NCBI GenBank assembly: GCA_003342895.1
Contig: PTFA01000314.1
Location: forward strand, 248,001 to 312,000
Source of the DNA: Casuarius casuarius
Lineage: Eukaryota; Chordata; Aves; Casuariiformes; Casuariidae
DNA: 64,000 nt
Direction of reading: 5' to 3'
In this document: positions 13,901 to 27,100 of the stretch, piece after piece
Numbering within the stretch: the first letter of the stretch is position 1
Layout: each line of letters starts with the position of its first letter
Position numbers and translations under genes: made by a program
The notes under the pieces: generated by a model
What the model saw: only the letters and a program-made list of their open reading frames with translations
Databases searched by the model: none
What the model was told of the DNA's origin: nothing

Positions 13901-16384
13901 TCTGGATTGCGTACAGCATGTTTAATTCAGTTGCATGTTTCTCCTTTATCATACCTTCTAAGTGGATGAACTTCCAGATTTTGCTAGGAATTCTTATTTA
14001 GTCAACAAGTGTCTGATCTTATGCTTCACCCTATTGCATTTTATTTGTTGTTCTCTTTATGAATTAAATCCTGATTTGTGTCCATATACCTAGGATCCCA
14101 TTCAGTCTTAGCTCTCTCCTGTTATATTGTGACAGCTCTTTGAGTAGTATTTTTCTCCCTTGGCTCCTTGTCCTTACTGACGGTGCCTGGTTTGATGACG
14201 CTGTATAGTTGTATTATCCTGCCATCTTGGTTGAAATAAACAACCCACAGAGGAGTTGTATATTTGGCTAAACCACGTCGGGGCCTTCCCACATTTGACT
14301 CTTAGGGCTTTTGGTCTGGGTGACTTCGTTTTCCTTTCTGGGATATCTAGCCTATCAGTTCAGCGAAGACAGGTATGCCAAGAAGCTATGCATGTCCCAT
14401 AGGCTACATGGGACAGAACACAGCTGCTTCAGATGGTTGAAGCCTATCCCCACATGGAGCAGAATGGTAATGTCCATCTTGCTTTGCCCTAGGGGCACTG
14501 CCCATCTTACTGTTACTAAGTCCTTTATATCTGCTCGACCCTATGCCTCACTGGCATGCTGTGTTCAGCACTTCTCAGCCGTATGCACGGCCTGGGACCC
14601 TGATGGGAGATATGCTACACAGATGGTGCCTACATACTGTGATGTGACAACTTGTTGCCTGCCACCGCACCTCAGCCTTATTTGAGTGGCCTCCTGCTCT
14701 GGCCCCCTGGTTGGAGCAGGACTGGGCGAGACAGCATGTTTTGGAAATAAATGCTGGGTGGACAGACCTGCCTGCAGACTCTGCACCAGGCAGATGTGGG
14801 TGGCCTGGATTACTTTCTCCTTGCCAAGCTGATACCATAGGTGTGGCTGCTCTCTGGTGTCTATTTAACTGCTACAAGAGATTCCTTGGGGTCATGCAGC
14901 CAAGGTCACCATAGGTATCAACCCATAAGGGGTCTGGGTGCTACCATACTATGTCACTTATCACTCCACCTGTAGCTCATACACCCATTTTTAAAAACAA
15001 TTGCTTCAGTCTGGGCTTGAATACCTTTGGGCTCTGAGGAACTGGCTTGTGAGCAGCAGACTGTGAGAGTTGTGTCTCCAGAGGGGAGGTTGGGTTCAGT
15101 GTGTTTAGTGCTGTGCTTGCAGTTCTTGCTCACTGTGCCCTGTGGGAGGATGTGGCCTGATGCTGCTGCATCCATTGACCCCAGTCCAGTTCTTGTACCC
15201 TGTCAGTGTGGAACAGAGAAGTGGGAGAGATCACCTGTGCTTATTTGGCTTGGAACCAGCATCCCTGCATTCCTTGTAAATGTCACCTTACTGTTTCACT
15301 AAGGCCTGCAGCCTTACCTAGAAAGTCAAAAATATTTTGCTGACTTGTCCCTGCAAGGGTGCAACACAAGTGTTGGCTGATCTCTGCCTCAGCTTCTCCC
15401 CTTGTAGTTGCTGTGTGCTGGCCTCTCTCCCTGAGCTTATGTTGTACAGCAGTGTCTGTGCGTAGCAGAACTGCCTTGGGAGGGATGGAGGCTCACTCCA
15501 CCCAAGTGTGTGTGAGCCTCATCCCTCCGTGAGGAAGGGAGGTACCCAAAGTGCTTGTAGCACACTGACACAGCCTAAGAAGCTTAGCTGCCACCAGTGC
15601 TGTTTGGTCCCATCTCTCCACCCAAATGCTTTGTAAGCCTGGCTCCCTGCACCAGCCTTCTCTTTTTTTAGCAACGCAGTTCGGGGACTGGCCCACCCAG
15701 TCACAAAGCAGAAGGTGTGAAACATGCTGAGAGCCCTGTCTGTTTGCAGGGACATCACCTGCCTAGCACAAAGGAAACTTTTCCATACATTCATTGCAGC
15801 CCTGTTGTAGGTAAACATATGTATGCATCTCTCTTTGTACACACGTGTGAAAGAGCTGGCCTAATGCACAGGGGAATGGGGAGGAGAACTTAGATGTTGT
15901 GCTGCAACCAAGTCCTTAGAAAAGAGAAGCTTAAAACGCTGTGTTCCAGCCAAAAAATCTTTAAGCACCGCGACTAAAAATGTCTGCAGTAGAAGATTGC
16001 TGGTTGTAGAAAGAATGTCTTCCACCACTGTGTTTGTTACCTGTCTATAGCGTTGAGTGTTGTATGTTTCCCTAAGCATGGTCTATACCTTTCTGTGTTT
16101 CCTGTAGGTGGCGAGGCTCGATGCTTACTGGGAAAGTCATCTGTGGTTGCTGCAGCTGCTGATCTTCATTGCTGGGACACTTCATGTACAGGAGGGAGTT
16201 TGGATCAACCTGCAAGAACCAGCCCTCTCCAAAGACTGGAGCAGGGAAACACTAGAGATGGAGCTGGGCTGCTCAGGCAGTCACGTACAGCCAGGGACCA
16301 CCTTGCATTCTTGCTGGTGACGACGTAGTGTGGCTTTGCACGATGGGGACAGGAGTGGTGAAATGCACTAGGACTCTGGTGGCA

Positions 16385-16420
16385 CTGATATACTGGTATA
16401 TATACCCTGATATACTGGTA
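16385..16420. repeat. Short direct repeat CTGATATACTGGTA, two copies
   Basis: Identical 14-base units at 16385-16398 and 16407-16420, separated by TATATACC. Part of a short AT-rich patch. Confidence 0.9.
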
Positions 16421-18126
16421 GCTACTTTCACTGTCTCTTTGCTCTGTATTGCCTGAGATTGGTATCTCTGTAGTATGAATGTGACATATCCCTCAGTATG
16501 GCAGGAGGCCCTGTTTATGTGTGAGGCCGCAAGGCCCACTGGGCTAGTACTGGGGAGCTGTTCTTTCTTGATGTCCAGCTGTTCGACTGTTGATATTCCT
16601 TTATTGCTACAGCCTCAAATTTACCTGACTCCTTTCTTGAAGCTAAAGTTGAGAATGGGGTTGAAACCTGTTTCTTCTCAGCTTTTTCATCTGAGTTTAG
16701 ACAACCTGGAAATACTTTGTCCTGGCAAGGATTTTTTTTTCTCTTTCATGCTTCGCCATAGAAACAAGTTAAATTTCTCTTGATACTAGCTTTGTAGTGC
16801 ATTTGGGTTAAACAGAAGGCATCAATGTAAAATTGCTTTTCTCTTTGGAGTCTTTTTCATCCACTAGAGAAAAACATAAATCCAGAAACAAATTATAAGT
16901 GGAGATGGCTTTTATTTTATTCCTTACCATCCCTGTTCCTCTTCTCCATTTTTTTATTTGGTTACTTTGCCTTTAGCAAGACTTGTACCTTAGTCTTCCA
17001 GGCACATGCTTCACCTGAATAGCTCTGCTGAAGTCAGGAAGAAATCTTCAGCTAGTGGGTGTAAGTACAGCTCAGTCCCAGGTAACTGAATGAAGCCAGT
17101 TTGCATTAGCTGTAGTCCTGTTCTTGCTTGTCAGTTTCTAATTCAGCACTGATTTCTACATGGACAACTCATTTTATTACAATTGATCGTTCTTGCTTCT
17201 CTGCAGTTAAAGAAGAAGCTGCTCCAGGAGAGGTTAAATATTGTGGTGATAGCACTTCCTGTAGGCATTTCTCTTAATTAAAGAAGAAAATGAGAGCAGT
17301 CATGGCAAACACAGTGGGGAGGAGTCACAAGGTCATCGAAGTAATTCTGATGACACATTGATACAGCAAGGTCTTGCTAATGGCTTAGTGTTCAAGACAA
17401 TTCTTCAGCATTCTGCAAGTCAGGGCAGTTCTGGATAATGTGCAATTATGGAAGAGACTGACAAGGCAGCAGGAGTCTCCAACTAGAAGATTACTTCACA
17501 GTAGTTCAATGAGGAGGAGTTTTGTTAGGATTGTCCTAAGCGAGAGGCTGAGTAAACACTGCTTGACTCAGAGTCCCGGTGAAACTATACAATCTGCTCT
17601 TAGGGGAGTAGGAAGCAAAATGAGCTGTGTGGGGTTTTTTTTTTTCTTTTTTAAGGCGGGGGGCATCAGGCATGAAAATGACTTTTAGCTGTCAGCTGGT
17701 CTTCCTAAGGCCTGGCTTACCCACAAGGATGGCCTTATAATCACTGATGTGACTGCAGAAGAAAAAAGTAGTTTCATTGCTCTGTTTTGAATGGCTAATC
17801 TCAATTCACTGCCAGATGCTACTCTGGACAAGCTTTAAAGCAACCCCCCCCCAAACAGCTTCCTTTTCTCCTATTATATTCAGAGTCATTTCATTCTGAG
17901 GTAAATCCTCTGGTACCTTGGGGGTGGGGGCAATAATCCAGGGCTCTGTTAATTTTGATGGAACTGCCTGCATGCCTGTTTGCACAGTGTGTTACACAGT
18001 GAAACCCTACATTTCCTAGGACTCTAAGCAGCCACTGGCCCAGCTGGATCTCCCCTTCTTTCCGCTTGCAATATACTTGAGTTTTGTTAAGCTGATAGCA
18101 CGGCAGTCAAAAAAGACAGCCATAGA

Positions 18127-18141
18127 TTTTTTTTTTTTTTT
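18127..18141. repeat. Poly-T tract, 15 bases
   Basis: Homopolymer run. Similar runs of 12 to 14 bases lie at 17635-17645 (T, with a further T run after one C), 55003-55015 (A), 55319-55330 (T) and 55829-55842 (A). Confidence 0.93.
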
Positions 18142-21100
18142 CTTTCTAAAAGATCTATCAGTTCAGTTTACTTATGCAGTGGCTCTACTCCATGCTTCCA
18201 GCTTGCCTATGGGCTGTTCAGACTGGTTTCTGCTGAACAGTCCTGCATGTTCTGCAACTTATGCTGATACGGTTATAGCAGTACAACCTAATCCTGTTAC
18301 TGTGTTGTTACTAACAAATCAAAGCACTGTGCTAAAATGAAGTAGTGAACAGCAAATGCCTTTCCAAAGGCTGAAATCGCAGTTACCTTTGTTCACTTAC
18401 AGCTTTCTTACTGTCTGCTTTATGCAAGGAATGAGTTTGGAGTTATTTAGGTGACATTAAAGACAGCAGAGCACTTGATCAGGGAGGATGCTGAGCTCTG
18501 TCTTGTTCTCAGCTGTCTGTGTGTGCTGTGTAGGAAACTTGAGTGACTGAGGAAGGAAGATGTTTCCACTTAAGAGCTGAAACTGTCAACATCCTCTGTC
18601 AACAACTCCAGGAGTCAGCCACATGGCTGCCCCCTCATGAATTTTCTTCTTGGTAAGGCACCACTGGCATAGTCAGAGGCTAGTGGTGTTAACTGTTTAT
18701 ATAGTATATGCGCACTGTTGCCATAGGGTCTCTCTGTTTAGGCACCTTCAAAAAATCTAACCTTGTGTCAAGGTGTTGTGTCTCATTTCTTCCACCTTCA
18801 GCTCCTCAAGTTACTGTGTCAAAGTATTAGCTTGATTCTCATGCGCAGGGTTTGCCTTTGTTCTGTGGACCTAGTATGGGCAAAATGATCCAGTTTCTAC
18901 ATACTGGGTTAACAAAGTATGAGGCTAGAGCAGGCTGCAATGGAGATGTTGGAATGGAGGCGCCAAGTTTCAAGCATGTTTTGGCTTGAATTAAGCCAAC
19001 TATTAATTAAAAACCAGCAGCAAATCCTCTGTCAGCCTTAATCAAACACAGCCCTGCAATGGTCCCAGTTGCAACAGCACTACCAAGAACAGAAACAAAA
19101 AGCAGATGAAGGTTCTTGTACATTGAAAGCTTCTCTTGTTTTCTGAAGTTTAGCAGTTGACCTAATAAAAGGTACTCCCTCAAGAAAATCAGAAAGAAGA
19201 GGATTTAGTAGCTGTTGTCTGCCAGTGATTTTGTGGGCCTAATACGGGATATTAATATCTTCTGGAAAACTGACTTGGTGGTTTTGGTTCTCAGGAGCTG
19301 TATTTTGGCTACTGGAGAAGGATTTGGAGCTGACAACAGGTCTGTGCTGTGAGAGTTCAGCACCTACCATGCAAAAGCATTGTGCCCACACAGCCCAACT
19401 CCTAGCCTGGGCAGAGGGACATGAGCACTGTTCAGTGCATGGGACCTCAGGTATGCTACATTCCTGGCTGCCATTTTGCATTTAGTGAGGTTTGTCTAAC
19501 TGGAGTCTATCCTTGGACATTCCACATCTTTAAAAACGGCCTGCTTTTAGATACCTAGTTTTTAAGAATCGTGACCTAGAAGCCTGGTTTAAAGTTAAGA
19601 AATTTTGGGTTCACATGAATAGGTAGATTTTCCTCTATAGAAACCCACTTGTACAGAGAAGAGCCAAGATAAGCTTGGTGTGCAGTCTAATAACTGATGG
19701 TTGTAAAGGCAAGTGAATCTGACTGAAATCCAGTGTTGATGGATATGTTTGAGCAGCCCGTATCTTGTGAGAAAAGAGCACTCAAACTTGGGTACAAGTC
19801 AAGTTGTAATGTGTGATGGATTATGCTGCATTTGCCTCTTCCTCAAACACAAGCTTAAATATGCCTTTCCTTAATATTTGGAAGAAACTGTTTACAATTA
19901 TTATAATGTTAAATATTTAAAATATTGCTAATATATAGGAAGATACCTGTATGTGACTATGAGTAAAAGCATGAGCTATCATCTTTGGAGCCGTGCTTGT
20001 AAAGGGTAATAATAGAACTTTATACCAAAGTTGCAACCTTTTGTGACTTTGGTATATAGGCTTGGGCTTTCGCCATCCAACTTGCACAGCGCATAGGCAA
20101 CCCCTTTTTGTTTCCCAAAGGTGCTTGCAGAGAGCAACTGTGAAAGAGTCACAAAGCCCTGCCTCAGGGACTGGAATCTCAAACTCGTGGCCCGAAAGGT
20201 AGGAGGAAGTAGGGGGACGTGCGTGAGATGCTGCACCAGGAGGTGGTACGGCCAGTTAGACACTAAGAGTAGTGTCCTATAAACTGCCCTAGGTTAGAGA
20301 GGGTATCTGGGCTATGGAGCTTGCTCAGGATTTTCTGGTTAAGTCCCAAAACTGTTGGAAGGAAGCTGACCTGAGCCAGGATCCAGAGACCAGTATGTAT
20401 GAGTAGACTTTAGCCACATTATGAAAGTGGCGATGTCCTCTCAGGAGCTTTCTATCCCAATATGAAATTAGGATTGATATGGATTAAGTGGCTTTTGTAG
20501 TTTAGTTCCTTGGCAGGTACCTTGGTAACTGGATGCTCTTGTAGAAAAAGAGGTGAAGACCATGCTTGGCTCATTGATGATTGAAGAACTGACATCATTC
20601 CGGTGTCCAAACGTGAAAGCAAATACCATTTCCTGCACTGACTTCAGGTAAGTGCCTGTTGTATCCTGTGCCTCACTTGACAAGTTCGGGGGCATCTAGG
20701 AAAAGCAAGGTGCATGTCTGAACTCACTCTACAAAAAGAAAGTGGCAATTTTGACTTCTGGGCGGGATCTGAAAAGTTACTGCTTTTGTGACACCACTTA
20801 GCTTCTTTCAGATAGGAAAAGCTGTTTGGCTTACCTGGGGCCAGAGCCCTGTTTTGCAGTCTAAAGGCTCAGTTCTTGAGGCCTTGTGTGCTGCCTCCTG
20901 CCATCAGCTTAAAGGGTATCTGTAGCCAGGAGTGGTGCCTCCTGCAAAACACAAGTTTCCCCTGCAACCCAAGCTGAATGAGCTATGGATTGCTGAGAAA
21001 CTTGGTATCTTGGCTCTTCTGATGCAATGACTGCCTTGCTGTCCTTACCTGCCTCAAGAGCAAAAAGACGAGTACATCCTTCCTGTGGCTAGTGAACTAG

Positions 21101-21389
21101 CTAGGCCGGTCAGTCCACGTTTTGTTCAGGAGGCAGGTGGGGAGAAACATTGATCCTAAGCTGGAAGTTATTACCTCACAGGATTAATAATACTTCACTA
21201 TTAAGAAAGAATTCCTGGCAGCCAAATGAACAGGGAGTCATGGAGCAGCCAATGGAGGGTGCCTAGGGAAAGCTCTATAGGGATTTTTCTTCCACTATAT
21301 TCACTAATCCCATTTTAAACTGCAAAACGTGACACTTTGCATACCTTGCAGGAAGGTGTCCCATACCTTGCCTGTTCACTATATGGCAG

Positions 21390-23500
21390 AGTATCTTCTT
21401 GGTTGTGTTTTAAACCTGCTAGTCTTGTGTCTTGTTTGAAGTCCCCAAGTTCTTGTTGTTAGAAGAAACAATGAATAGTCATTGTCTGTGCACCTCCTCA
21501 GTTCCACACCTTACTTAAAGGCCTCACTCCCCTCCCTCTGCACCTTTTTCAAGCTGCAGAATCCTAGTCCCTTCAGTCAGCCCATATGCAGAAGGAACAG
21601 CTATTCTGTCCCTTTGGTCAGCTGTGTTGTCTTTTTCGAAACCTTTCAATTTCTCTGTATTTGTTTTGAAATGGAGAAATGAAGAACCAGAACTTCTTGC
21701 AGTATTTAGGATACAGGTGTGCTGTGGATTAATTCTATAACATGTTTGTTTTCTACTTGTTTCTCTATTCTGTTTCCAAGTAATTCCTAGGGTTTCTCTT
21801 GTTTTTTTACTGCTACTGAACTGATATTCTCGTAGAACTCTTTGCCTCAATCTTGTTCCTGAAAAGAATAACCAACTCGACACCTATTGCTTTGTAAGGT
21901 TAGGACTCTTTTTCTGTATGTGTGGCACTTCACACCTACCTGTTCCCAAGTTCATCTGTTTCACCATACAGTCCCTCAATATTATAAGATGTTTCTGTAG
22001 CTTGCTGTGTTTAATTTTCCTTTCTACTGCTATGAGTAGATAGTTATCATGGGGAAAATCATCATCTCACTAATTACTTCTCTTTTCTAGACCATTTATG
22101 AATATACTGAATAGCAGAAATTCCTGTGAGATCATGATCTGGCTACTTTATTTGCTCTCTCCAATTGCTCTCTTTTAACCAGTTTCCCATCTTAAGCCTT
22201 CTTATCGCATGGCAGCTCAGTTCCTTTAAGAGGCTTTTGTGAGAGACCTTGTTTAATGTGTTTTGGAAATCTAAATAGGCAATATTAGCCAGACCTCCCT
22301 TTGGCTGGTTGACTCACTCAGGAATTTAGGTAGCTTTGCAAGGCAGGACAAAGGCTGTGATGATTCCATCTCATGTAGCATATTTATGGAAATACCTGCT
22401 ACTTCTGTTATTTAGAGTCACTTGTACTAATTTAGTCAGCAAAGAGAGCATAGTTCACTGTCAGAGGTTCTCCATGTTTGGTCTAGAACATTTTTTGAAA
22501 GACTTCTCCCAGTCCTCTGGGAGACAAAGTAGAGTTAGGTGAGAAATTGCATGCCATTGTCAGTCAGTCTGTTTTTCTATCTTTCACCCTGGGTGAGTAC
22601 TGCCTGGGCTTGGTCACTTGTTACTCTTCATTTTGTTGTTGGCTTTTCCCTCATAGTCTCTTCTACTGACACTTCGGATCAGCTAGGTGGTTCTACTTTG
22701 AACCTGCCTAACTGGGTTTTTGCAGTTGCTCTGCCTGAATTTATAATCATTTCCATTTTTTCAGCTTTTCTGAAGTACTCTTTCTTTTTCCCCAATGTTT
22801 TTTTGCCCTGATGTTTAGCATTGGGCTTTCTCAAGGCTTTTTTCTTAGATAGGAAGGATGTATTTGATCTGAGACTAACACAATGTCTTTAAATAGTCTC
22901 TGTGTCTCCTGAAAACAATCAGTTCTTCAGGGTGCCCCTTTTATGTTCTTATTGATTTATTTTTCCATTTTTTTATGTGATGGCTCTCTTCGAAATTGAG
23001 CATGGTAGTAGTGGATGTTGTGACTTTGGGTCTCCCCGTAAAAATGTTGTTGTAGTTCAAGTATTTGGCAATAATATCATAAGCTTATCCTGCCTGCTTG
23101 TCAGGGCTGAAACAAGTGTTGCTTCCTATCTTGTGGGTTCCCTGACTACCAGTTCTTGAATCAGTCACTAACAGTATGTAGAAATCTAGTGTTATCTCAG
23201 TACTCAATGTCAAGTTTTCACATGTTACCTGAGAGTAATTGAAATAATTGTTCCCTGATATTTCAGCATTCCACTGTCTTCCTGCCACCAAGTTTCCTTT
23301 ATGCCTATTGTGTCCATGTCCTTGTTTAAGTTAAGCTTTCTGGGTGTGCACCACCATGTTTCTTAGTCAATTCTGTAAAACATGAGAACTGCTGCTTTGG
23401 CTTTGTTTCTCTCTATCCTATTTACATGGGGCTCTTTTTAGACTTCAGTTTCCTACTTGATTTTTGCCAACTTCTGTCCTATTCTGTACTTGAGGATGTG
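21390..23500 (-). mobile_element. Ancient CR1-class LINE body, antisense, with decayed reverse transcriptase and endonuclease regions
   Basis: Read on the + strand, the sequence tracks the reverse complement of the long CR1 type abundant in turtles and crocodilians. Landmarks are AGACCATTTATGAATATACT (about 22089), GAGAGACCTTGTTTAATGTG with GGAAATCTAAATAGGCAATA (about 22240), GGTGAGTACTGCCTGGGCTT through CTGACACTTCGGATCAG (about 22590-22682), CTTGTGGGTTCCCTGACTAC (about 23130), and ACCAAGTTTCCTTTATGCCT (about 23287). Order and spacing agree with 3' end first, then RT, then endonuclease. Many stops and gaps mean no functional protein. I compared it with remembered consensus wording, not by search. 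Confidence 0.65.
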
Positions 23501-24150
23501 GCATCTACCTTAGGATTCAGAACAGTGCAACTTCTGTGCCAGTCTGCTCTCCTACTTTTCAATCTAAAGTTCTGTATGGTCTTCCTGATGTGAGGTGCAG
23601 ATGTTGTTTCCCTCTCAGTTCAGGGGAAATCTGGCCATCCTTTGTTAGGGTCTTGCTACTCCAGAAACTTCCCCAGTCCAGAAACTTCCCCTGCTGAATC
23701 TGAACTTCTCTCCCTGACACTGTTGCTTTAGTCATACATTGAGACTTTGCCTCCCTACCAGCTGCAGCCCATGTAGGACCATAGGGGTCCTGATCTCCCT
23801 ACCTGACATCCTACATGCCTCCAGAATCTCTCTCCTTCCCTTGCTTTTATCTGTGTACCCGCATGGACTACAACCGCTGGCTCCTCAGCAGTCTTTCACA
23901 ACTTGTCCAGCCTCCTTGTGAGGCTCATTAGTGTTAGACCAGAAGGCACATAATACACGAGCCAAACCAGTTAGGTACCTGGGAACTGAATCACCAATGG
24001 CTATTGCCTGTGCTTTCCTTCCAACTGGGGTTTCTGCCCCAGGGGAGTATTGGCAGCAAAAGATGTGTAGTCACTTTCCACAAAGAAGGACCTGTGACCT
24101 GGGTTATTGCATCCTTCACCAGTTTGATGCCTTTCTTTCATAAAACTAGG
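23501..24150 (-). mobile_element. Possible 5' continuation of the antisense CR1-class LINE
   Basis: The stretch from 23735 to 24150 has the same C/T-rich, repeat-like style as the first open frame region of old CR1 elements on the reverse strand (GCATGGACTACAACCGCTGG, GAATCACCAATGGCTATTGC). The match is loose. A 15-base direct duplication, TCCAGAAACTTCCCC, lies at 23660-23674 and 23677-23691. Confidence 0.3.
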
Positions 24151-27100
24151 TCTAGAACAGCTTTTCTGTGCCCCTGAAAGCTGCCTCAGTTACCCTCTCT
24201 GCTTTAGCAGCACTGGGTCATTTTGCCTGCAGGTGAGACTGTTCAGGGATTCCCATGAGGCTTCTATGTCATGTTGCATTTTTCACCTGTGGAGTGATAA
24301 AGTCAAAAAGATGGGCTCTGTCTCAGAGGACTGTGGGCTGCCTGAAGTGAATGAGTATCCACACCACCTACACGCTGGCCAGGTATTTGTATGATGACAC
24401 TTGATGCGTTACCCTCCAAAATTCTCACCCTCTAGCAAGGCTTCTGCCCGTATTTCTCTTGCGCACTTGGCCTGACTCAATAGAAGTGTGCCTTTATAGG
24501 AGGGCAATGTAGCTTCCAGTTAAAGCACTGAGAAGCAATTACGTAATATGTGTTAGTAGCAACTGTATTCATAATGTTTCAGAAAAAATTATCCTGAGAC
24601 CTTGACTGAACCCAAACAATGAGAAGCTGAGGCTCAGCTTTGGCATGTGCTTCATTCAAAAGAAGCTGACCTTCCCAGAAAGACAGTGTTCCTGTTAGGT
24701 GGGTGTGGACTGAACGTGGCCTGGGAGGAAGAGATCCAGCCATGTAGGATGTGTTGGGAGCAATGTGTTTCTCGGCTGGCAAGCCCTGGGCTGGAGAGGT
24801 GTCAGATGAGGACAATTCAGGATGGAGGGAAAGAATCTCTAGGTATTAGAAACTTCCTTGCAATGAAACAAAGAAAATCTGTACTGTGCACATCTCTGAT
24901 GTTCTGTACTCTGTATTTGCCTTCCACAACAAATCTCTCTGTATGTATCTCTATCTTAGAGTTAATTTAGTGGAACTGCGAAACTTAAATTTGAAAAAAG
25001 GGTTGCCAATCAGAGAAGACTGAGAAATGCTACCTTAGGTTCAAGTTTGTGCTTGGGTTAACTGACTTACCAACTAAGCACAGATAACTAGCACAGCTAG
25101 AAAGGCTCATCTGGAGAACCTGTAAATATTGCTTGTATCACGAATTTTTGACCTAGAAGAATTTTTCCTGGGCAGAAATACCTGCAGCTACATGGCCACA
25201 GTCAAAACTGACTTTCGGGGATTTAAAGGAGAATCATAAACTTGAATGTTCCTGCTGTTACACGAACAAGCTTTTGTCTGGCCAAACTGTACAGTTAATG
25301 AAGTTCAAGGAAGTTCAGAGGCATACGCTACTGAAGCTACATTGACGTATGTCAGCTCCACATCTGACCTGAGACTGAACATGGTCTCTTCAGTATATGC
25401 AAATTTTCTGCATTGGTCCTGCCCATAACTTCTGATTTGTTTTTAATTGCACTAAAGAAGGAAATAAACTTGTCTTTGCAAAATTGTCGTAGCTCGTCTG
25501 ATTTGGGGTGTTGCAGGGTGTAGTTAATACTCTGAAAAGGCTTTGGGATTCCTGGATGAAAGGTAAGATGAAAGAAGTGTACTGTTGTTATTGTTTTAGG
25601 GGAGGAATCATGCTACTGGGTAAGCCTTTGTCACTGAGACTTGCTGGACTCGTTTGTTCTGACTTGCCTGTGACTCCTTGCTTTCCTAATTTGGGCGATA
25701 AAGTCTCAAGTCTGCTGAGATGCTGCACATTGTGTTGTGGCGCTTGGGACAGCATATCTCCCAGAGAGAGGGGCTCCTCACTGACCTCTTGCTGGTACCC
25801 AAGGGTGAGTGCAGCAGAGTTATCTGACTTGTCGCTTGGCAGCTTGGGTGGTATGGCTATGTAATGCGTGGATTTGTAGGTCAGTTTCTGGGCTTTAAGT
25901 GGGGAGTGAGGAGAATGGCACTAACTCAGACTTTGCCTATGATTTGAGCTGCCTTCAGAACATCGCTAATACTTCTGATGCTTCCTTCTTCTCACCCAAA
26001 ACAGCCTTGTCTTTCAAAAATTCCCTGGGCGGCTCCACAACAGGGTATTGTGACAAATCAAGGTGGTCTCTGGACCCTGAGGTTGAAAGTGGGGGGTCAG
26101 GTGAGGGTCTTCCTACAGCCTCCTACCTCTGATGTGCCCCTTGTGCTGCCCCATTTAGGGCGTGCTGCAGGGAAGAGAGCTGAGATCACAGCATGATCCA
26201 TTAGGTGAGTGGGGTAAAGTAGTAAAAGTAGCTTCTTCAGCTCATGTTGACTTTCACTGGGGCTTTTATGCAGGCAGCAAAGTGTTAATTTGTGCAGGAT
26301 CTGCTTGGAGTTGTACCAAATCTGGCACCAGACCATTTCACCCACCCTAACTTGGAATGAAAGTCAGGCTGAAGAAACCAGGCAGATTTTAGCTGGTTGT
26401 CTAGTATCTCACTTCTGGAGTAGATTTCAACCTGTCAAAGGGGGAGGAAGGCAGAGCATTTTTCAGAGGCTGAAAAGCAGAGGCCTATTGCTGTATTCTG
26501 GGACTGGCGAGCTAACAGAATAAGGCACCAATCTATGACCAACCCATTTGGAAGCGAAAGTGTGAGGAGTAGAAGAGGATGTGGAAGTTGCAAAACCTTA
26601 CCCTAAACTGGTAGCAATCAGTGGCCAAATACTTAATATTTCCCTTAAACTGGCATGGCTTCTCCCACCCTCATGCAGGTTGTAGTATCCTTATGTAGTG
26701 AGCAGCCCTGCTAATTCCTCTAAAGCTTGTTGCAGAACAGGGGACTCTTTCTGAGATGTTGACTGGGGCAATAGACTGTAGAAAGACTTTTTTTTTTTAA
26801 TAAATAAATAAATAAAAGCAAGGTTTTTATAGTTGTCGACTTTACAGCACAGATTCTTGTATTAGAATAAGATGCTGGCTTTGTCCCAGTCATCAACCTC
26901 CAAAAAACCCTATGCAAAACAGATTGTCGAGGAATGAGAAGCATTTTGTTCTGACTGCAAAGGTGATCAAATAATCAGGGAAGGCTGTATAGAGCAGTGT
27001 TTTGGCAGTATGGAAATCTAGTTACCTATGAGGGCTGGGTTAATATAGTCCGAAGACCAAACACCACCACTGAATCTTGATGCAATTCACAGGAATAGAA

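Larger units (their letters stand above)
1..21389. other. Left gene-free region
   Basis: No exon with recognisable family similarity was found on either strand. The longest open frames are 896-1441 (+, 181 codons) and 13554-13952 (-, 132 codons, Lys/Glu-rich). Neither has a known motif, and such lengths are expected by chance in this much sequence. Otherwise it holds homopolymers, a G run with one N, a short AT direct repeat and a probable CR1 scrap. It could be intergenic DNA or a long intron of an unseen neighbouring gene. Confidence 0.6.

Noticed and set aside
15861..16079. Minus-strand frame with helix-like composition
   Set aside because: 72 codons only, no similarity recognised, no splice context.
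16194..16262. ATG TAC AGG AGG start (MYRR) as first exon of gene 1
   Set aside because: It resembles the family start, but no adequate donor follows, it lies 16 kb upstream, and the frame stops after 23 codons.
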